In this document: positions 37,176-46,589 of the stretch, piece after piece
How the letters are laid out: each line of letters begins with the position of its first letter
Numbering within the stretch: the first letter of the stretch is position 1
Source: Roseovarius aestuarii
GTDB taxonomy: Bacteria > Pseudomonadota > Alphaproteobacteria > Rhodobacterales > Rhodobacteraceae
NCBI RefSeq assembly: GCF_019966515.1
Contig: NZ_JAIMIB010000010.1
Coordinates: 98,875 to 162,874, forward strand
Reading direction: 5' to 3'
DNA length: 64,000 bases
Translations under genes and position numbers: made by a program
Notes under the pieces: model-generated
What the model was told of the DNA's origin: nothing
Database searches by the model: none
The model's input: the letters and a program-made list of their open reading frames with translations, nothing else

Positions 37176-37201
37176 TACCCTGAATGTGAATAATCAGGGT
37201 A
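37176..37201. promoter_or_regulatory. 26-bp perfect dyad in the exoK/GT2 gap
   Basis: TACCCTGA (37176-37183) and TCAGGGTA (37194-37201) form a perfect inverted repeat with a 10-bp centre, in the 352-bp region between divergent genes. The spacing (about 18 bp centre to centre) suits a dimeric regulator on successive helical turns. No regulator gene is near. Confidence 0.45.
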
Positions 37202-37363
37202 GGTTTGTTCCGTCTTGTACATGCGGCGGCGTGCCTCTTTCGTACCCCCATTCGTTTGTTGCCGACCCATCCAAACTGCAAGCTGCGGCGCCAGGGAAGG
37301 AGTTTGAAAACCAAGTGTTACAGACCGATTCCAGATATCCAATCTTCGACAGCCGGGGTATCG

Positions 37364-38668
37364 ATGCTTGATCGCTCCCCGCCGCTTGTGTCGGTCATCA
37401 TGGCGAATTTCAACGGCCAGGAGCATTTGGCGCGTGCAGTTCATTCAGTTCTGGCGCAGACGGTCACTGATGTCGAACTGTTGCTGGCCGATGACGCCTC
37501 GACCGATGCCAGCCTGCCGATTGCCGAACGGATCATGCGTCAGGATGATCGTCTTCGTATCCTACGCGGGCCCCGCAATTCAGGGCCTGCTGCGGCCCGT
37601 AACCGGGCACTGACCCATGCCTGCGGCGAATGGATTGCGGTTGTCGATTCAGATGACATCATCCATCCGGAGCGCCTTGAACGACTGATCGTCGCCGCCG
37701 AGACCGAGCGTACCGACGGGATCGCCGACGATCTGATCTTTTTCGGCAAAAGCCCGCAGCAGCATGGACAGGTATTGTCACAGACCCTGCTTCTCGACAC
37801 GCCGGTCGACCTGACGCCCGGTGCGCTGCTCGATATGCCCACACTGGGCTATCTCAAACCGGTCCTGCGCCGTTCGGTGGTGGGTGAGCTTCGCTATCGC
37901 AAAGATATGCGCATCGGCGAGGATCATGATTTCTACATGCGCTATCTGCTTCGCGGGGGGCGTCTGCGCCTGATTGGCCAGTCCTACTATCTCTATCGCC
38001 GACACGGCAACTCGATCTCACACCGTCAGCACCCCGAGGATGTGACCGCGATGCTGAACGCACAGGACGATCTGGTCGCACAGTTTCCCGATATCCCGCT
38101 CGATCTGGCATCCAGGTTCAGCGCACGCCGCAACGAACTGGACCGGTCCCTGCAGTTCGAAAGGCTGGTCCGGGACATCAAGCAACAGAAATGGAGGGCA
38201 GTTCTGCACATGATCTGCAAAATACCGGCACTCCTTGCCCCGCTGTTACGAGCGATGCGTGAGCATTGGCAGAACCGTATCGGTCAAAAACAGGCCCCGC
38301 AGGACACAGCGCCCAGCGATGTTGTTCTTCAGACCGATGAGCAGATACGGGACAGGCCGCCCCAGGGTGCGATGCCGTTGACGATCCCGAAACACCCCGG
38401 TCAATGGGAGGCCGCTGACTGGGCGAAATTCATGGCGGCGCTTCCTGCAAGGGTCGACCGGGTTTTCGCGAAGGGGGCGCCCGGGCGTTTTGCCCTTGGC
38501 TATGTCCCGCAATGCAACGCCGCCATTCTGGAGGCAGAGGACAGCCTCTGGACCGATAGTTTCGAATTTGGTCCGGCTGATTTGCAATCCCGCAATCAAC
38601 CCGGTGTGGCGCCCTTGTACACGGCGCCGACCCGAGGTGATCCGGTGCCCGGCAAAGAGACCGGGTAG
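37364..38668 (+). CDS. GT2 glycosyltransferase (ExoO-like)
   Basis: This 434-aa GT2 enzyme has PPLVSVIMANFNGQEHLARA, the substrate loop LLADDASTDASL, and WIAVVDSDDIIHPERLERL with the DxD metal site near residue 95. The start is ATG 37364 (MLDRSPP); the frame extends to 37205, but the added residues look non-coding. A C-terminal region of about 130 aa past the GT domain is unassigned. The next GT starts 5 bp later. Confidence 0.85.
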   Translation: MLDRSPPLVSVIMANFNGQEHLARAVHSVLAQTVTDVELLLADDASTDASLPIAERIMRQDDRLRILRGPRNSGPAAARNRALTHACGEWIAVVDSDDIIHPERLERLIVAAETERTDGIADDLIFFGKSPQQHGQVLSQTLLLDTPVDLTPGALLDMPTLGYLKPVLRRSVVGELRYRKDMRIGEDHDFYMRYLLRGGRLRLIGQSYYLYRRHGNSISHRQHPEDVTAMLNAQDDLVAQFPDIPLDLASRFSARRNELDRSLQFERLVRDIKQQKWRAVLHMICKIPALLAPLLRAMREHWQNRIGQKQAPQDTAPSDVVLQTDEQIRDRPPQGAMPLTIPKHPGQWEAADWAKFMAALPARVDRVFAKGAPGRFALGYVPQCNAAILEAEDSLWTDSFEFGPADLQSRNQPGVAPLYTAPTRGDPVPGKETG

Positions 38669-38673
38669 CGGCC

Positions 38674-39669
38674 ATGCAGGCGCGGCAGAGCAAATCACGC
38701 GTTCACATCCGTACACCGACCTACCGGCGGCCCGCGGCGCTGAAAAGATGCCTTGAAAGCATGATCGCCCAGACCTGGGAAAACTGGGTCTGCGATGTCT
38801 ATGACGACGACCCGGAGGGCTCTGCGGCGACAGTCGTAAACGCCCTGTGCGACCCGCGCATCACCTGTCACCAGAATAAACCGCAACGGTTTGCATCAAA
38901 GAATATCGACCAGTGCTTCGGCCGCGCCAACCCGTGCGACGCAGACTATTTCTGCGTCGTGGAAGATGACAATTTTATCCTGCCGCGCTTTATCGAGGAC
39001 AACATCCGGATATGCCGACAGCAGGGGGTTGAAATCGTCTTTCGCAACCAATTGGTCGAGTTTGAAAGCGGCAGCAAGGATGCGCATCTGAGCGCCGGGG
39101 GCATCCTGGATAACAAGCTGACCGAGGGTCGGATCAACGCCAGCCTCTTTCGAATGTCCTTGATAGCGGATATCGGCGTCTCGAACGGTGGTCTGTTCTG
39201 GTCTCGCCTCGCGGTTTCAGATCTGGAAATAAAGGTGCCCTGCAGCGCGACGCTTCAGGAATACATGCGAACTTTCGCGATCGACGAGCCCATCTATATC
39301 GCCCTCGAGCCACTCGCCGTCTGGGCCGAAAACGGGGACGATACATTGCGCGATCTCGGCTCCAAGGCCGGGTATCTGCGGAGTGAACTCAGTCTCAAGC
39401 GTTCGATCGGTGTGTTGCGGCGCGGGGCATGGGCTCGCGCCGCAGCCGAGGATCGTTCCCGTTTCCTGGATCATCCGGCTTTTGCCTACCCGGTGAACAT
39501 GCGCGCCCGTGGGTTGGTCAAATCCCACATCACGTTCAATGTCGGCACTGCCCTTCGGTTTTCCGACAAATTGCGACTTGCGTTGCGCGGCGGGCTGACA
39601 CGGCTGATGGGCCGGTCGGATCCGAACCTGCACGAGTTCATCTCGACCCGCAGCCGCCAACAGGTCTAG
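38674..39669 (+). CDS. GT2-like glycosyltransferase
   Basis: This 331-aa protein has the GT2 N-terminus VHIRTPTYRRPAALKRCLES, with MIAQTWENWVCDVYDDD, and FCVVEDDNFILPRFIEDNI as the acidic metal site. The rest is unassigned. It is cotranscribed with the GT2 upstream and is convergent with the small ExoX-like gene (4-bp overlap). Confidence 0.8.
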   Translation: MQARQSKSRVHIRTPTYRRPAALKRCLESMIAQTWENWVCDVYDDDPEGSAATVVNALCDPRITCHQNKPQRFASKNIDQCFGRANPCDADYFCVVEDDNFILPRFIEDNIRICRQQGVEIVFRNQLVEFESGSKDAHLSAGGILDNKLTEGRINASLFRMSLIADIGVSNGGLFWSRLAVSDLEIKVPCSATLQEYMRTFAIDEPIYIALEPLAVWAENGDDTLRDLGSKAGYLRSELSLKRSIGVLRRGAWARAAAEDRSRFLDHPAFAYPVNMRARGLVKSHITFNVGTALRFSDKLRLALRGGLTRLMGRSDPNLHEFISTRSRQQV

Positions 39670-39932
39670 TCATCAGGGTCCGAGACCGCTTTGGCGCCAG
39701 GCGGGGACTCGGGATGGTTTGCCTGTGTCTTGTCGGATTCCTTGGTTTTGCCGGGAACATAAGCTGACAGGAAGACCAGCAGGAAATACCCAATCTGCAA
39801 TGTGACCATCGTAATAACCATACGCAAAAGGATCACCCCAATGCCCGCACCGTTCACCCACGACCAGGTTCCTACAGCGACCACCGCTACCAGCAACAAG
39901 ACGACAAAGACAGCCAAACGCAAATCATACAC
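39666..39932 (-). CDS. Small two-TM protein, ExoX/SyrA-like exopolysaccharide regulator
   Basis: This is an 88-aa protein (98 aa if started at TTG 39962). It has two membrane segments (LAVFVVLLLVAVVAVGTW and LRMVITMVTLQIGYFLLVFL) and a short polar tail. Size, topology and the LQIGYF block at the end of TM2 resemble ExoX/SyrA-type exopolysaccharide production repressors. It follows the ExoP-like kinase on the minus strand by 71 bp. I prefer GTG 39932 because the residues before it are unlike a membrane leader. The function is inferred from size, motif and place. Confidence 0.55.
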   Translation of the reverse strand: MYDLRLAVFVVLLLVAVVAVGTWSWVNGAGIGVILLRMVITMVTLQIGYFLLVFLSAYVPGKTKESDKTQANHPESPPGAKAVSDPDD

Positions 39933-40003
39933 TCCAAGGCTTTCGCCGTCAGTGTATAACAACAGTTGCTGACTTGCGCGATAAATCCGGAATTACGGTG
40001 ATC

Positions 40004-41989
40004 TCAGCGCGACGAAGCAAATCTGGGTGCATCTTCGACCGGTTCATCTGCGGGCGCAGCCAGGTGGCTCATCAGAAACCTCTCTGCATCGCCAGACCGT
40101 GCATATTTGCTCAGCTTGCCGATGATCACCCGGTTCAGCACGACTCCCAGAACCTTCTTGGCGAAGGCGGGTTCCTGGGCAAAGAACCGGCTGACCAAGC
40201 TGCGTGGCGTTTTGCCCCATGCGCAGACAAAGATGATCTTGTCCAGGCGGCTCAGCATTGCCTTGGCATCCGATACAGTGCCAAGCGACGGCAGGTCGAT
40301 GACGATCACATCGTATTGTTTCCGCAACTCTTCGATCAGCAACGTCATGTTTTGCTGATAGAGAACGTCAACCGACGATGCCCGGCGCCGACCGGCGGCG
40401 CATGGCAACAGGTCCGGTCCGTTGCGGGGTAGCGCACACAAGGCTTCCGAGAGCGCGTTGCTGCCCCTCAGAACCTCGACAAGTCCCGGCCCGTCGGCTC
40501 GACCAAGTTCGATGCTCAGCGTCGCGTGGCGCAGATCGGCATCGATGAGCAGGACCCGTTCACCCAGTCGCCCGGCCATGTTGGCATAGTTCGCGGCAAA
40601 TGTCGTCTTGCCTTCCCCGGGCAGCATCGAGGCTGCTGCGACGACGCGGCAGGTTTTCTGGCGCAGGTTATGTTCAAGCGTTGTGTGAATATTTCTCAGT
40701 GTTTCGCTGTAAAGCGATCCGGGGGCCAGAATCGACATGAAAAGATGCGGCGCCACAAGCGGCGATTGACCATGTTCTGTCTGACCGCCATTCGTCCTGT
40801 CCGGCTCGGTCTCCAGCATTGCATTCTCATCGAGAATCAGCGTGCCGCACTCCGGCCATGGTTCATCGACCAGATCTCTGAAATCCACATGAGGCAAATA
40901 TCCCAGAAAGGTCTGGCCCGTGTATTCACTCACGTCTTCGCCCACCCGGAAGAACCGTTCACGCATTTCGCGCAGGACCGCGATCGCGAAACCGAACATC
41001 AACCCCAGCAGACCGGCGATCGAAATCAGCCGCCAAGCCTTTGGTAGCGCCGGGGTCTCAGGCACGATCGAGTGGGTCAGTATGCGACCGTTGCTGACCG
41101 GAAATGACCCTTGAATTGCGATTTGTTCATGGCGCTCGGAAATCGTCTTCTGAAGCGTGGCCAGCGTTGTCGCCCGTCGCGCCAATTCCCGCAATCCCTG
41201 CACGTTGCCGGGATCCGCGCGGCGCAGGGCCTCTGCCTCTTCAGCGACGGCCTTCGAACTGGCCTGCAACTCGACCATTCGGTTTCGCATCCATGTTGCA
41301 GTGCGCTCGCTGGATTTGAGATTGGCGTTCAGATGATCCTCCAGATAGGCTTCGGCATAGGTGTTCACGATCTGTGTGGACAGCTCCGGATCGAAACCCA
41401 CAAAACTGATATCTACGGAAAAGCTACGCCCGACCCTTGCGATACGCACGTCGCGCTGCAGCCGAAAGGCCACCATCTCGATCTGCTTGGCCTCGATGTC
41501 TTCCGGTGATGCCGCGTCAATGATAGGCGTTGCTTCCTCGCGCCCGGGTATCAGCGCCGTGACGCGATCCGTTAGCTCCGTGATCGCCGATCGCGCGACC
41601 GAACTGGGCGGGGAAAGGAATTCCTCATTATGATGCAGCCCAAGTTTCCTGGTCACTTCTATGGCCAGTTGAAGCGACTGTAAAACCTCGATCTCGTTCA
41701 GAAGCGAGGTGTCGTTGCGCACGAAGGGAATGCTGGCGGTGATCTCTTCGGCCAATTCGCCCATCCGGTCGTCCACGAGTACCGTGGCAAAAGTGTAATA
41801 TTGAGGCGGCGAGGTCAGGTAATGCAGCGCCCCCAGCACGAGGCCGGCGAAGGCACCAAGCAAGACCGGCTTGTACTGCCGCCGCAATGCGGATCTCAGG
41901 TCGCCCAATGTCGCCAGATCCTCTGCGTCCATATCTGACAGGTTCGCCTCGCGGGGGTCGTTTCGCACTCTGATACCAATCGTGTTCAT
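40004..41989 (-). CDS. exoP: Tyrosine autokinase/chain-length regulator (ExoP/Wzc-like)
   Basis: This 661-aa inner-membrane protein combines a Wzz chain-length domain (TM1 near residue 45, VLLGAFAGLVLGALHYLT; TM2 near 320, ISIAGLLGLMFGFAIAV) with a cytosolic BY-kinase. The kinase has Walker A MLPGEGKTTFAANYA near 455, A' RVLLIDADLRHATLS and Walker B DVIVIDLPSLG near 563. The C-terminal tail lacks the usual tyrosine cluster, having almost no Tyr after SKYARSGDAER. Autophosphorylation may therefore be reduced or different. It works with ExoF, Wzx and Wzy. Confidence 0.9.
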   Translation of the reverse strand: MNTIGIRVRNDPREANLSDMDAEDLATLGDLRSALRRQYKPVLLGAFAGLVLGALHYLTSPPQYYTFATVLVDDRMGELAEEITASIPFVRNDTSLLNEIEVLQSLQLAIEVTRKLGLHHNEEFLSPPSSVARSAITELTDRVTALIPGREEATPIIDAASPEDIEAKQIEMVAFRLQRDVRIARVGRSFSVDISFVGFDPELSTQIVNTYAEAYLEDHLNANLKSSERTATWMRNRMVELQASSKAVAEEAEALRRADPGNVQGLRELARRATTLATLQKTISERHEQIAIQGSFPVSNGRILTHSIVPETPALPKAWRLISIAGLLGLMFGFAIAVLREMRERFFRVGEDVSEYTGQTFLGYLPHVDFRDLVDEPWPECGTLILDENAMLETEPDRTNGGQTEHGQSPLVAPHLFMSILAPGSLYSETLRNIHTTLEHNLRQKTCRVVAAASMLPGEGKTTFAANYANMAGRLGERVLLIDADLRHATLSIELGRADGPGLVEVLRGSNALSEALCALPRNGPDLLPCAAGRRRASSVDVLYQQNMTLLIEELRKQYDVIVIDLPSLGTVSDAKAMLSRLDKIIFVCAWGKTPRSLVSRFFAQEPAFAKKVLGVVLNRVIIGKLSKYARSGDAERFLMSHLAAPADEPVEDAPRFASSR

Positions 41990-42026
41990 CTGCCTGAAAT
42001 TCCTTCGACCCCCGCTGCGCGGGCGC

Positions 42027-42965
42027 TCAGTTCACCCTGTCCAGACGGGCAGTGCCGTATTGCCGCAATGTTCGCTGCCCGATCAGACCGGCAACCACGC
42101 CGGCATGCAGCGCCGCGCGCAGGATCGCTTGATAGCGGCGCGTCTGGCTGAAACCACCCAGAACCGCCGCGCCGGCGCAATAGATGATCTTTGCCAGTGC
42201 CAGCCCTACGGGGACAGCCTTTGCGATGTTGCTCTTCCTGTCGCCAAGCAGCTGACCATGCGTCTGGCCCATGCGGTAACGCCGCCGCAAAAGCCACCCC
42301 GCGCTGGCCCGTTTTGGCGGCACGTTCTCGTGAACCAGTGCGCCTTCGGCAAACACGATCTGCCCGCCACCGGCGAACACTTCGGAAAAAAACTTGGTGT
42401 CCTCGCCACCGGACTGGCCAAGCGCCGGGTCAAAGCGCCGGGCCGATACCGCGGGATGGTGACGGTCGATCAGCACGTTGCAGGTATACCCCGTCCGAAT
42501 CACGCCATTGACCCAAACCGGCCGGGTCGAGTGTACCGAAAGACACTGCATCCAGGCCGGTGCATCCAAACTGTAAAGCGCCGTGACGGGTCCCAGGACG
42601 GCCGCCGCACCCGTTGCCTTGATCTTGCGCAGCAGTTCCGAGATCCAGCCGGGCGTGACAACCTCGTCATCGTCGACAAAGGCGAGATAGCGCGCAGTGC
42701 TATTGTCCAGTCCGCCATTCCGAGCAATCGAGATATTGCCCTCCGGACAGTGGACATAGCGTAGTTTCAGATGGCACGATCGTGCACATTCCAAAACCAT
42801 GTCCTTCGCATTTGGGTCCCGGTCATTATCGACCACCAGAATCGCCACCTCGGCGTCTGCGGGCAATCGAAGTTTCTGCAGCGAACGCAGGGTCTCCAGC
42901 AGGTGCGGTCTGCGATATGTGCAGACGCAGATGTCGATGCGGGGAAGCGGATCGGTTGGTCTCAT
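42027..42965 (-). CDS. exoM: GT2 glycosyltransferase (ExoM-like)
   Basis: This 312-aa enzyme resembles ExoM, a glucosyltransferase of succinoglycan assembly. It has RIDICVCTYRRPHLLETLRS, ILVVDNDRDPNAKDM, CPEGNISIARNGGLDNS and YLAFVDDDEVVTPGW, then SGGEDTKFFSEV. I place the start at ATG 42965, overlapping the exoA-like stop as ATGA; the frame open to 43031 is inside that gene. A weak C-terminal hydrophobic stretch is present. Confidence 0.85.
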   Translation of the reverse strand: MRPTDPLPRIDICVCTYRRPHLLETLRSLQKLRLPADAEVAILVVDNDRDPNAKDMVLECARSCHLKLRYVHCPEGNISIARNGGLDNSTARYLAFVDDDEVVTPGWISELLRKIKATGAAAVLGPVTALYSLDAPAWMQCLSVHSTRPVWVNGVIRTGYTCNVLIDRHHPAVSARRFDPALGQSGGEDTKFFSEVFAGGGQIVFAEGALVHENVPPKRASAGWLLRRRYRMGQTHGQLLGDRKSNIAKAVPVGLALAKIIYCAGAAVLGGFSQTRRYQAILRAALHAGVVAGLIGQRTLRQYGTARLDRVN

Positions 42966-43993
42966 GACGCGCGTTCCACCAGCAATGTCGGCAGACGGGA
43001 AATTACGCGCTGCCAGAACCCGAGCGACCATGAGAAATGCATGAGCATGGCCGAGATACCCGAAATCACCAGGTCCGGCTGGCGCGTGCGGATCACCATC
43101 GCAACACCCGCACCCAGGCAGGCGCTAACCCAGATCAGCGCCGGCACGGCAAAGGCAACGCTGAAACCAGACAACCCGGCCACAAGAACTGCGGGTAGCA
43201 CCAGCACGACCTTGGCCTGCCGCAATCCCGGTATGATCCGGTGCTTTATCAGATTGCTGGCCCGGCCCTTGCCATGGTTGAAATATTGCCGGGCCAAGGC
43301 ATGCAGCGTGTCGCGCGGGTAGTAGGTTACGACCGTCTTTGACGTGAGCCAGATCCTATAACCCGCCCTGCGCAGCCGGTAATCCAGTTCGGCATCTTCG
43401 TTATGCGTGAACGAGGGGTCATACCCACCGACCGCCCTGAAAGCGGCAAGCTTGATCAGCGCATGATGCCCGTGATCGACATAGCCGGCTAGCGGGTGCA
43501 CCCGGTGCCTTGATCCGCCATTGCCAATGAATGAATTCTGGACCGTGGCATTGATGCGTTGAATGCGGTTGTTGCCCTGCGCCACCATGCCGACGACGAT
43601 ACAATCGGCATAGACGCTTCGCGCGTCCTGCAGCAGCAGGTCGCAGAAATCCTCGGGATAGCCGCAATGCGAATCGATGCGGATCAGGTGGGTGGCCATG
43701 TCTCCGAACCGTTCGACTGCCATGTTGATCCCGATACTCTGGATCCGTTGCGGATTGCGCATCAGATGGACGCGCGGGCAAAGATTTGCGTGTTTTGCCG
43801 CGATGTCGAACGTGCCATCGGTGCTGCCGCCGTCAACCACGACGATCCGGCCTCCGACCCTCGCGATTGTCCGGCGCAATTGCGCCAGCAATGTTCCGAT
43901 ATGCGCCGCTTCGTTCAGGCACGGTACAACGATGAGGGGCTCAGAAGCCCTTGCTTCATCCGGCGCGACCGGAACAGTGGTTTTCATCTCCAT
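42962..43993 (-). CDS. exoA: GT2 glycosyltransferase (ExoA-like)
   Basis: This 343-aa enzyme is ExoA-like: PLIVVPCLNEAAHIGTLLAQ, RIVVVDGGSTDGTFDIA, HLIRIDSHCGYPEDFCDLLL (DxD-type region) and THNEDAELDYRLRRAGYRIW. The C-terminal part has TM segments (VVLVLPAVLVAGLSGFSVAF). ExoA adds an early glucose in succinoglycan synthesis. It leads the minus-strand operon exoA-exoM-exoP-exoX-like. Confidence 0.88.
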   Translation of the reverse strand: MEMKTTVPVAPDEARASEPLIVVPCLNEAAHIGTLLAQLRRTIARVGGRIVVVDGGSTDGTFDIAAKHANLCPRVHLMRNPQRIQSIGINMAVERFGDMATHLIRIDSHCGYPEDFCDLLLQDARSVYADCIVVGMVAQGNNRIQRINATVQNSFIGNGGSRHRVHPLAGYVDHGHHALIKLAAFRAVGGYDPSFTHNEDAELDYRLRRAGYRIWLTSKTVVTYYPRDTLHALARQYFNHGKGRASNLIKHRIIPGLRQAKVVLVLPAVLVAGLSGFSVAFAVPALIWVSACLGAGVAMVIRTRQPDLVISGISAMLMHFSWSLGFWQRVISRLPTLLVERAS

Positions 43994-44343
43994 GTCGGAC
44001 CGCTTTCGTGTAGAGAATATCGCAGTGCAAGGCGGGGCAAATTTGGTGAAACCAGTCGAAAATCAACGCAATGCCTGCGTTGAAATCTATCGCACGGATG
44101 CCGGTCGCGCACATGCAGGGCACGGCGGTCGGCTATAAATTGCCAGCCGCGCGCCACTTTCAATCGAACATTGTATTTCTGCCCGGAAAATCGGCATGTG
44201 AAGCTCGGCAGGCTTTTGCTCAGCCCTGTTTGTGTTGCCGGATTTTGGTGCGGAATGGCAGATTCCAGCCCACATATTCACGGTCATTCGCAACGACGGT
44301 CTGAGTCGTCGGGGCATTGTTTGTTCGATTGTTAGAGGCCTGA
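43994..44343. promoter_or_regulatory. Divergent gap between exoA and the 44344 gene
   Basis: These 350 bp must hold the promoters of two divergent transcripts. I see no clear operator or terminator in them. Confidence 0.3.
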
Positions 44344-45288
44344 ATGGGAAAAACCTATCTTGTTGTCCACAATGTCAGTTTCGGCTACGTGCGAAACGTC
44401 GTCCGATTTATTCATCGGGTTCTGCGCAACATAGTGGATGCCGATGCAGAGCTCCTGATAGTCGACGAGATCGACGCCGCGGGTCACGAAGAGGGTGCTC
44501 TGGTCTTTGTCATCGGCGAAAACTTCGCACGCCACATCCGGCGGCCGGGATGCCGGTATGTCTATCTGAACTTTTCGGTTGTCCTAGCTTTGGGTAACCC
44601 CCTGAACATAAGCCGGCCCGGCTGGAGCGCGATCCGCCGCAAGAACAGCATGCTGATGGAAAAGCTCGATCTTTATGATGTTCTTCTCGACTACTATCTG
44701 CCACAAACCTGTGTCCTTCAAAAAAGGTTGCGCCTGCCCGTCCTTCATTTTCCGGTTGCCGTGGATCCCGCCGACATTCCGGCGAAAACCCAACTCGACC
44801 TGCGGCGGTACGACGTCTGTTTCGTCGGCGGGTTGACCGAGCGGCGGCGCGAAATCGTAACCGCGCTGAGCGCCGGCGGCCTGCGTCTTTCCCCGCATCA
44901 AGGCGTGGTTTTCGAAGATGTCGTGGCGCAATCGCGATGCTGCCTGAACATCCATTCGCACAAATGCAATCATCTCGAGACCCCCCGGATCGTCGGGGCA
45001 ATGGCCGCGGCAACACCGGTTGCAAGTGAACGCAGCTACGGCCTGCAAGACCTTATCGACCAGGATCTTCTTGTCACCTCCAGCATTTCAAGTCTCGCGT
45101 GGGCCACAATTGAATTATGCGATGACCGGACACGACTAAAAGCTCTCAGCGAAAGTTCTTTTGTTTGGTATCGGGATATCTATCTGCCGAAATGTTACAG
45201 CCATTGGATTAGTCTCGTTTTTCAGCTTTCCAAGCTGTTGAAAATGAGCATCCATGAGTCGGTCGGGTCAGATTTTTCGGATCGCTAG
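44344..45288 (+). CDS. GT1/CgeB-like glycosyltransferase
   Basis: This 314-aa protein looks like a CgeB/GT1-type glycosyltransferase with a poorly conserved N-terminal half. In the C-terminal half are YDVCFVGGLTERRREIVTAL, then NIHSHKCNHLETPRIVGAMA with AATPVASERSYG, typical of GT-B donor-site regions. No signal or TM is seen. It closes the exopolysaccharide block; substrate unknown. Confidence 0.65.
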   Translation: MGKTYLVVHNVSFGYVRNVVRFIHRVLRNIVDADAELLIVDEIDAAGHEEGALVFVIGENFARHIRRPGCRYVYLNFSVVLALGNPLNISRPGWSAIRRKNSMLMEKLDLYDVLLDYYLPQTCVLQKRLRLPVLHFPVAVDPADIPAKTQLDLRRYDVCFVGGLTERRREIVTALSAGGLRLSPHQGVVFEDVVAQSRCCLNIHSHKCNHLETPRIVGAMAAATPVASERSYGLQDLIDQDLLVTSSISSLAWATIELCDDRTRLKALSESSFVWYRDIYLPKCYSHWISLVFQLSKLLKMSIHESVGSDFSDR

Positions 45289-45881
45289 TCGATCGGGAGC
45301 AAGGTACACGATTGACTTGAACTCAACACGGGTTTGAAATGCTGCGCCGAGTGCCCAATGTCTGCTTCGAAAAAAGTGGATTAACTCTCGAATTAGTTTT
45401 CGGAAAACCTTGATACATCGGGCGGTAGCTTTGTCCGCAACAGTCATCAAGATTTCCGATATTGCTGCGCTCCGTAGGAATGTCAGCTTTCGGGAAGTTG
45501 GCCAGCGGGAACTGCGATCTATCGAACGTCGGCAAAGGGCCGTTGCCATTTCCACGAAGAACATTTGTTCCGTAACCTGACTGCTCCCTTTAGGATCGAA
45601 ACAGATTATATAGGATTAAGACCATGGGACGTCTTGAAACCATTCGGGCCGGGGCAACTTGGAAAGATATCCACCAAGGCCAATTGCTACACTTTGGGCT
45701 CATTGTACTTCTCGTCTCTGGCGCCTTTTCTCTACCTTCGCCAACAACTAAATTACAAATTCTAGAAGTCTGAATGTAAGGGGGATCTCGTTTCTTCATT
45801 GGGAAGATTTGACGGCGGCCCGCAAGGTTCACCTCGGGCCGTCAGCAGGATGGTCACAATCGTTTCATCCAATTAGCGCCC
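45289..45881. other. Non-coding stretch with a hairpin
   Basis: No credible gene was recognised; the frames present (for example 45268-45564 minus) lack motifs. A strong hairpin lies at 45810-45844. This gap marks the passage from the exo cluster to the patchwork region. Confidence 0.45.
45810..45844 (-). terminator. Hairpin downstream of the Sel1-repeat gene
   Basis: TGAC-GGC-GGCCCG pairs with CGGGCC-GTCA (a 3-nt bulge) and lies 38 bp past the stop of the minus-strand Sel1 gene. The stem is long, but the tail (AAATCTTC) is not U-rich, so terminator function is only likely. Confidence 0.45.
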
Positions 45882-46589
45882 TCAATACCCACAATTGGCA
45901 TAGTCACGGGCCAAACACTCATCGGCCAATTCTAGAGCCATGGATATTTCTTTTTCCGTCAAGTTGTTAGCAACGAGCCCCTTAGACATCGACGCGGCAA
46001 TTCCTCCACCATTGTTGTGCGCGATGTGAAGCCACATGTAGGCCAGTACATCATCCTCGGAGACACCTTTACCTTTGTCATACGCAATACCCAGATTTAC
46101 CTGACCCGAGCTATCCCCCTGTTCAGCCGCCGTCCGATACCAACGAACAGCCGCTTCAGCATCCTTTGGAACACCAAGCCCTTTGGCAAAAAGGGCAGCC
46201 AGATTGTTTTGGGCCTTAGCATTACCCTGTTCAGCTGCCTGCTTATAAAATGTCGCAGCTTCCGCAAAATCTTGTGCAACTCCGAAGCCACCCCGATATA
46301 TATTCCCGAGAGAAAGTTGGGCATCAACGCTACCCAGAGCAGCGGCACTGCTGTGCCATTTCAACATTTCCTCGAAACTTGAAGGAACGCCATTTCCGTT
46401 GAAGTACATCAGCCCCAAATTGTATTGCGCTATTTCGTTTCCTTGTTCAGCTAAAGGTACCAGTTCGCCCAAAGCAACAGCGTAGTCACCTGATCGATAG
46501 GCCTCCAACCCTTTTTGAAGATCCTGAGCTGAAAGGGATGAGACCAATGAAACGAGAACGGCAGACAATACCAAAGTTGTTTTTTTCAT
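45882..46589 (-). CDS. Exported Sel1-repeat (TPR-like) protein
   Basis: This 235-aa protein has a signal peptide (TTLVLSAVLVSLVSSLSA, cleavage near residue 21). It has four to five Sel1-type repeats of about 36 aa (GNEIAQYNLGLMYFNGNGVP, SVDAQLSLGNIYRGGFGVAQ, NAKAQNNLAALFAKGLGVPK, DSSGQVNLGIAYDKGKGVSE). Such proteins act as scaffolds, and some neutralise toxins. It lies at the start of a run of small accessory genes. Confidence 0.88.
   Translation of the reverse strand: MKKTTLVLSAVLVSLVSSLSAQDLQKGLEAYRSGDYAVALGELVPLAEQGNEIAQYNLGLMYFNGNGVPSSFEEMLKWHSSAAALGSVDAQLSLGNIYRGGFGVAQDFAEAATFYKQAAEQGNAKAQNNLAALFAKGLGVPKDAEAAVRWYRTAAEQGDSSGQVNLGIAYDKGKGVSEDDVLAYMWLHIAHNNGGGIAASMSKGLVANNLTEKEISMALELADECLARDYANCGY

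Noticed and set aside
45268..45765. Short frames between the exo cluster and the Sel1 gene
   Set aside because: No motif, no ribosome site, and conflicting overlaps.
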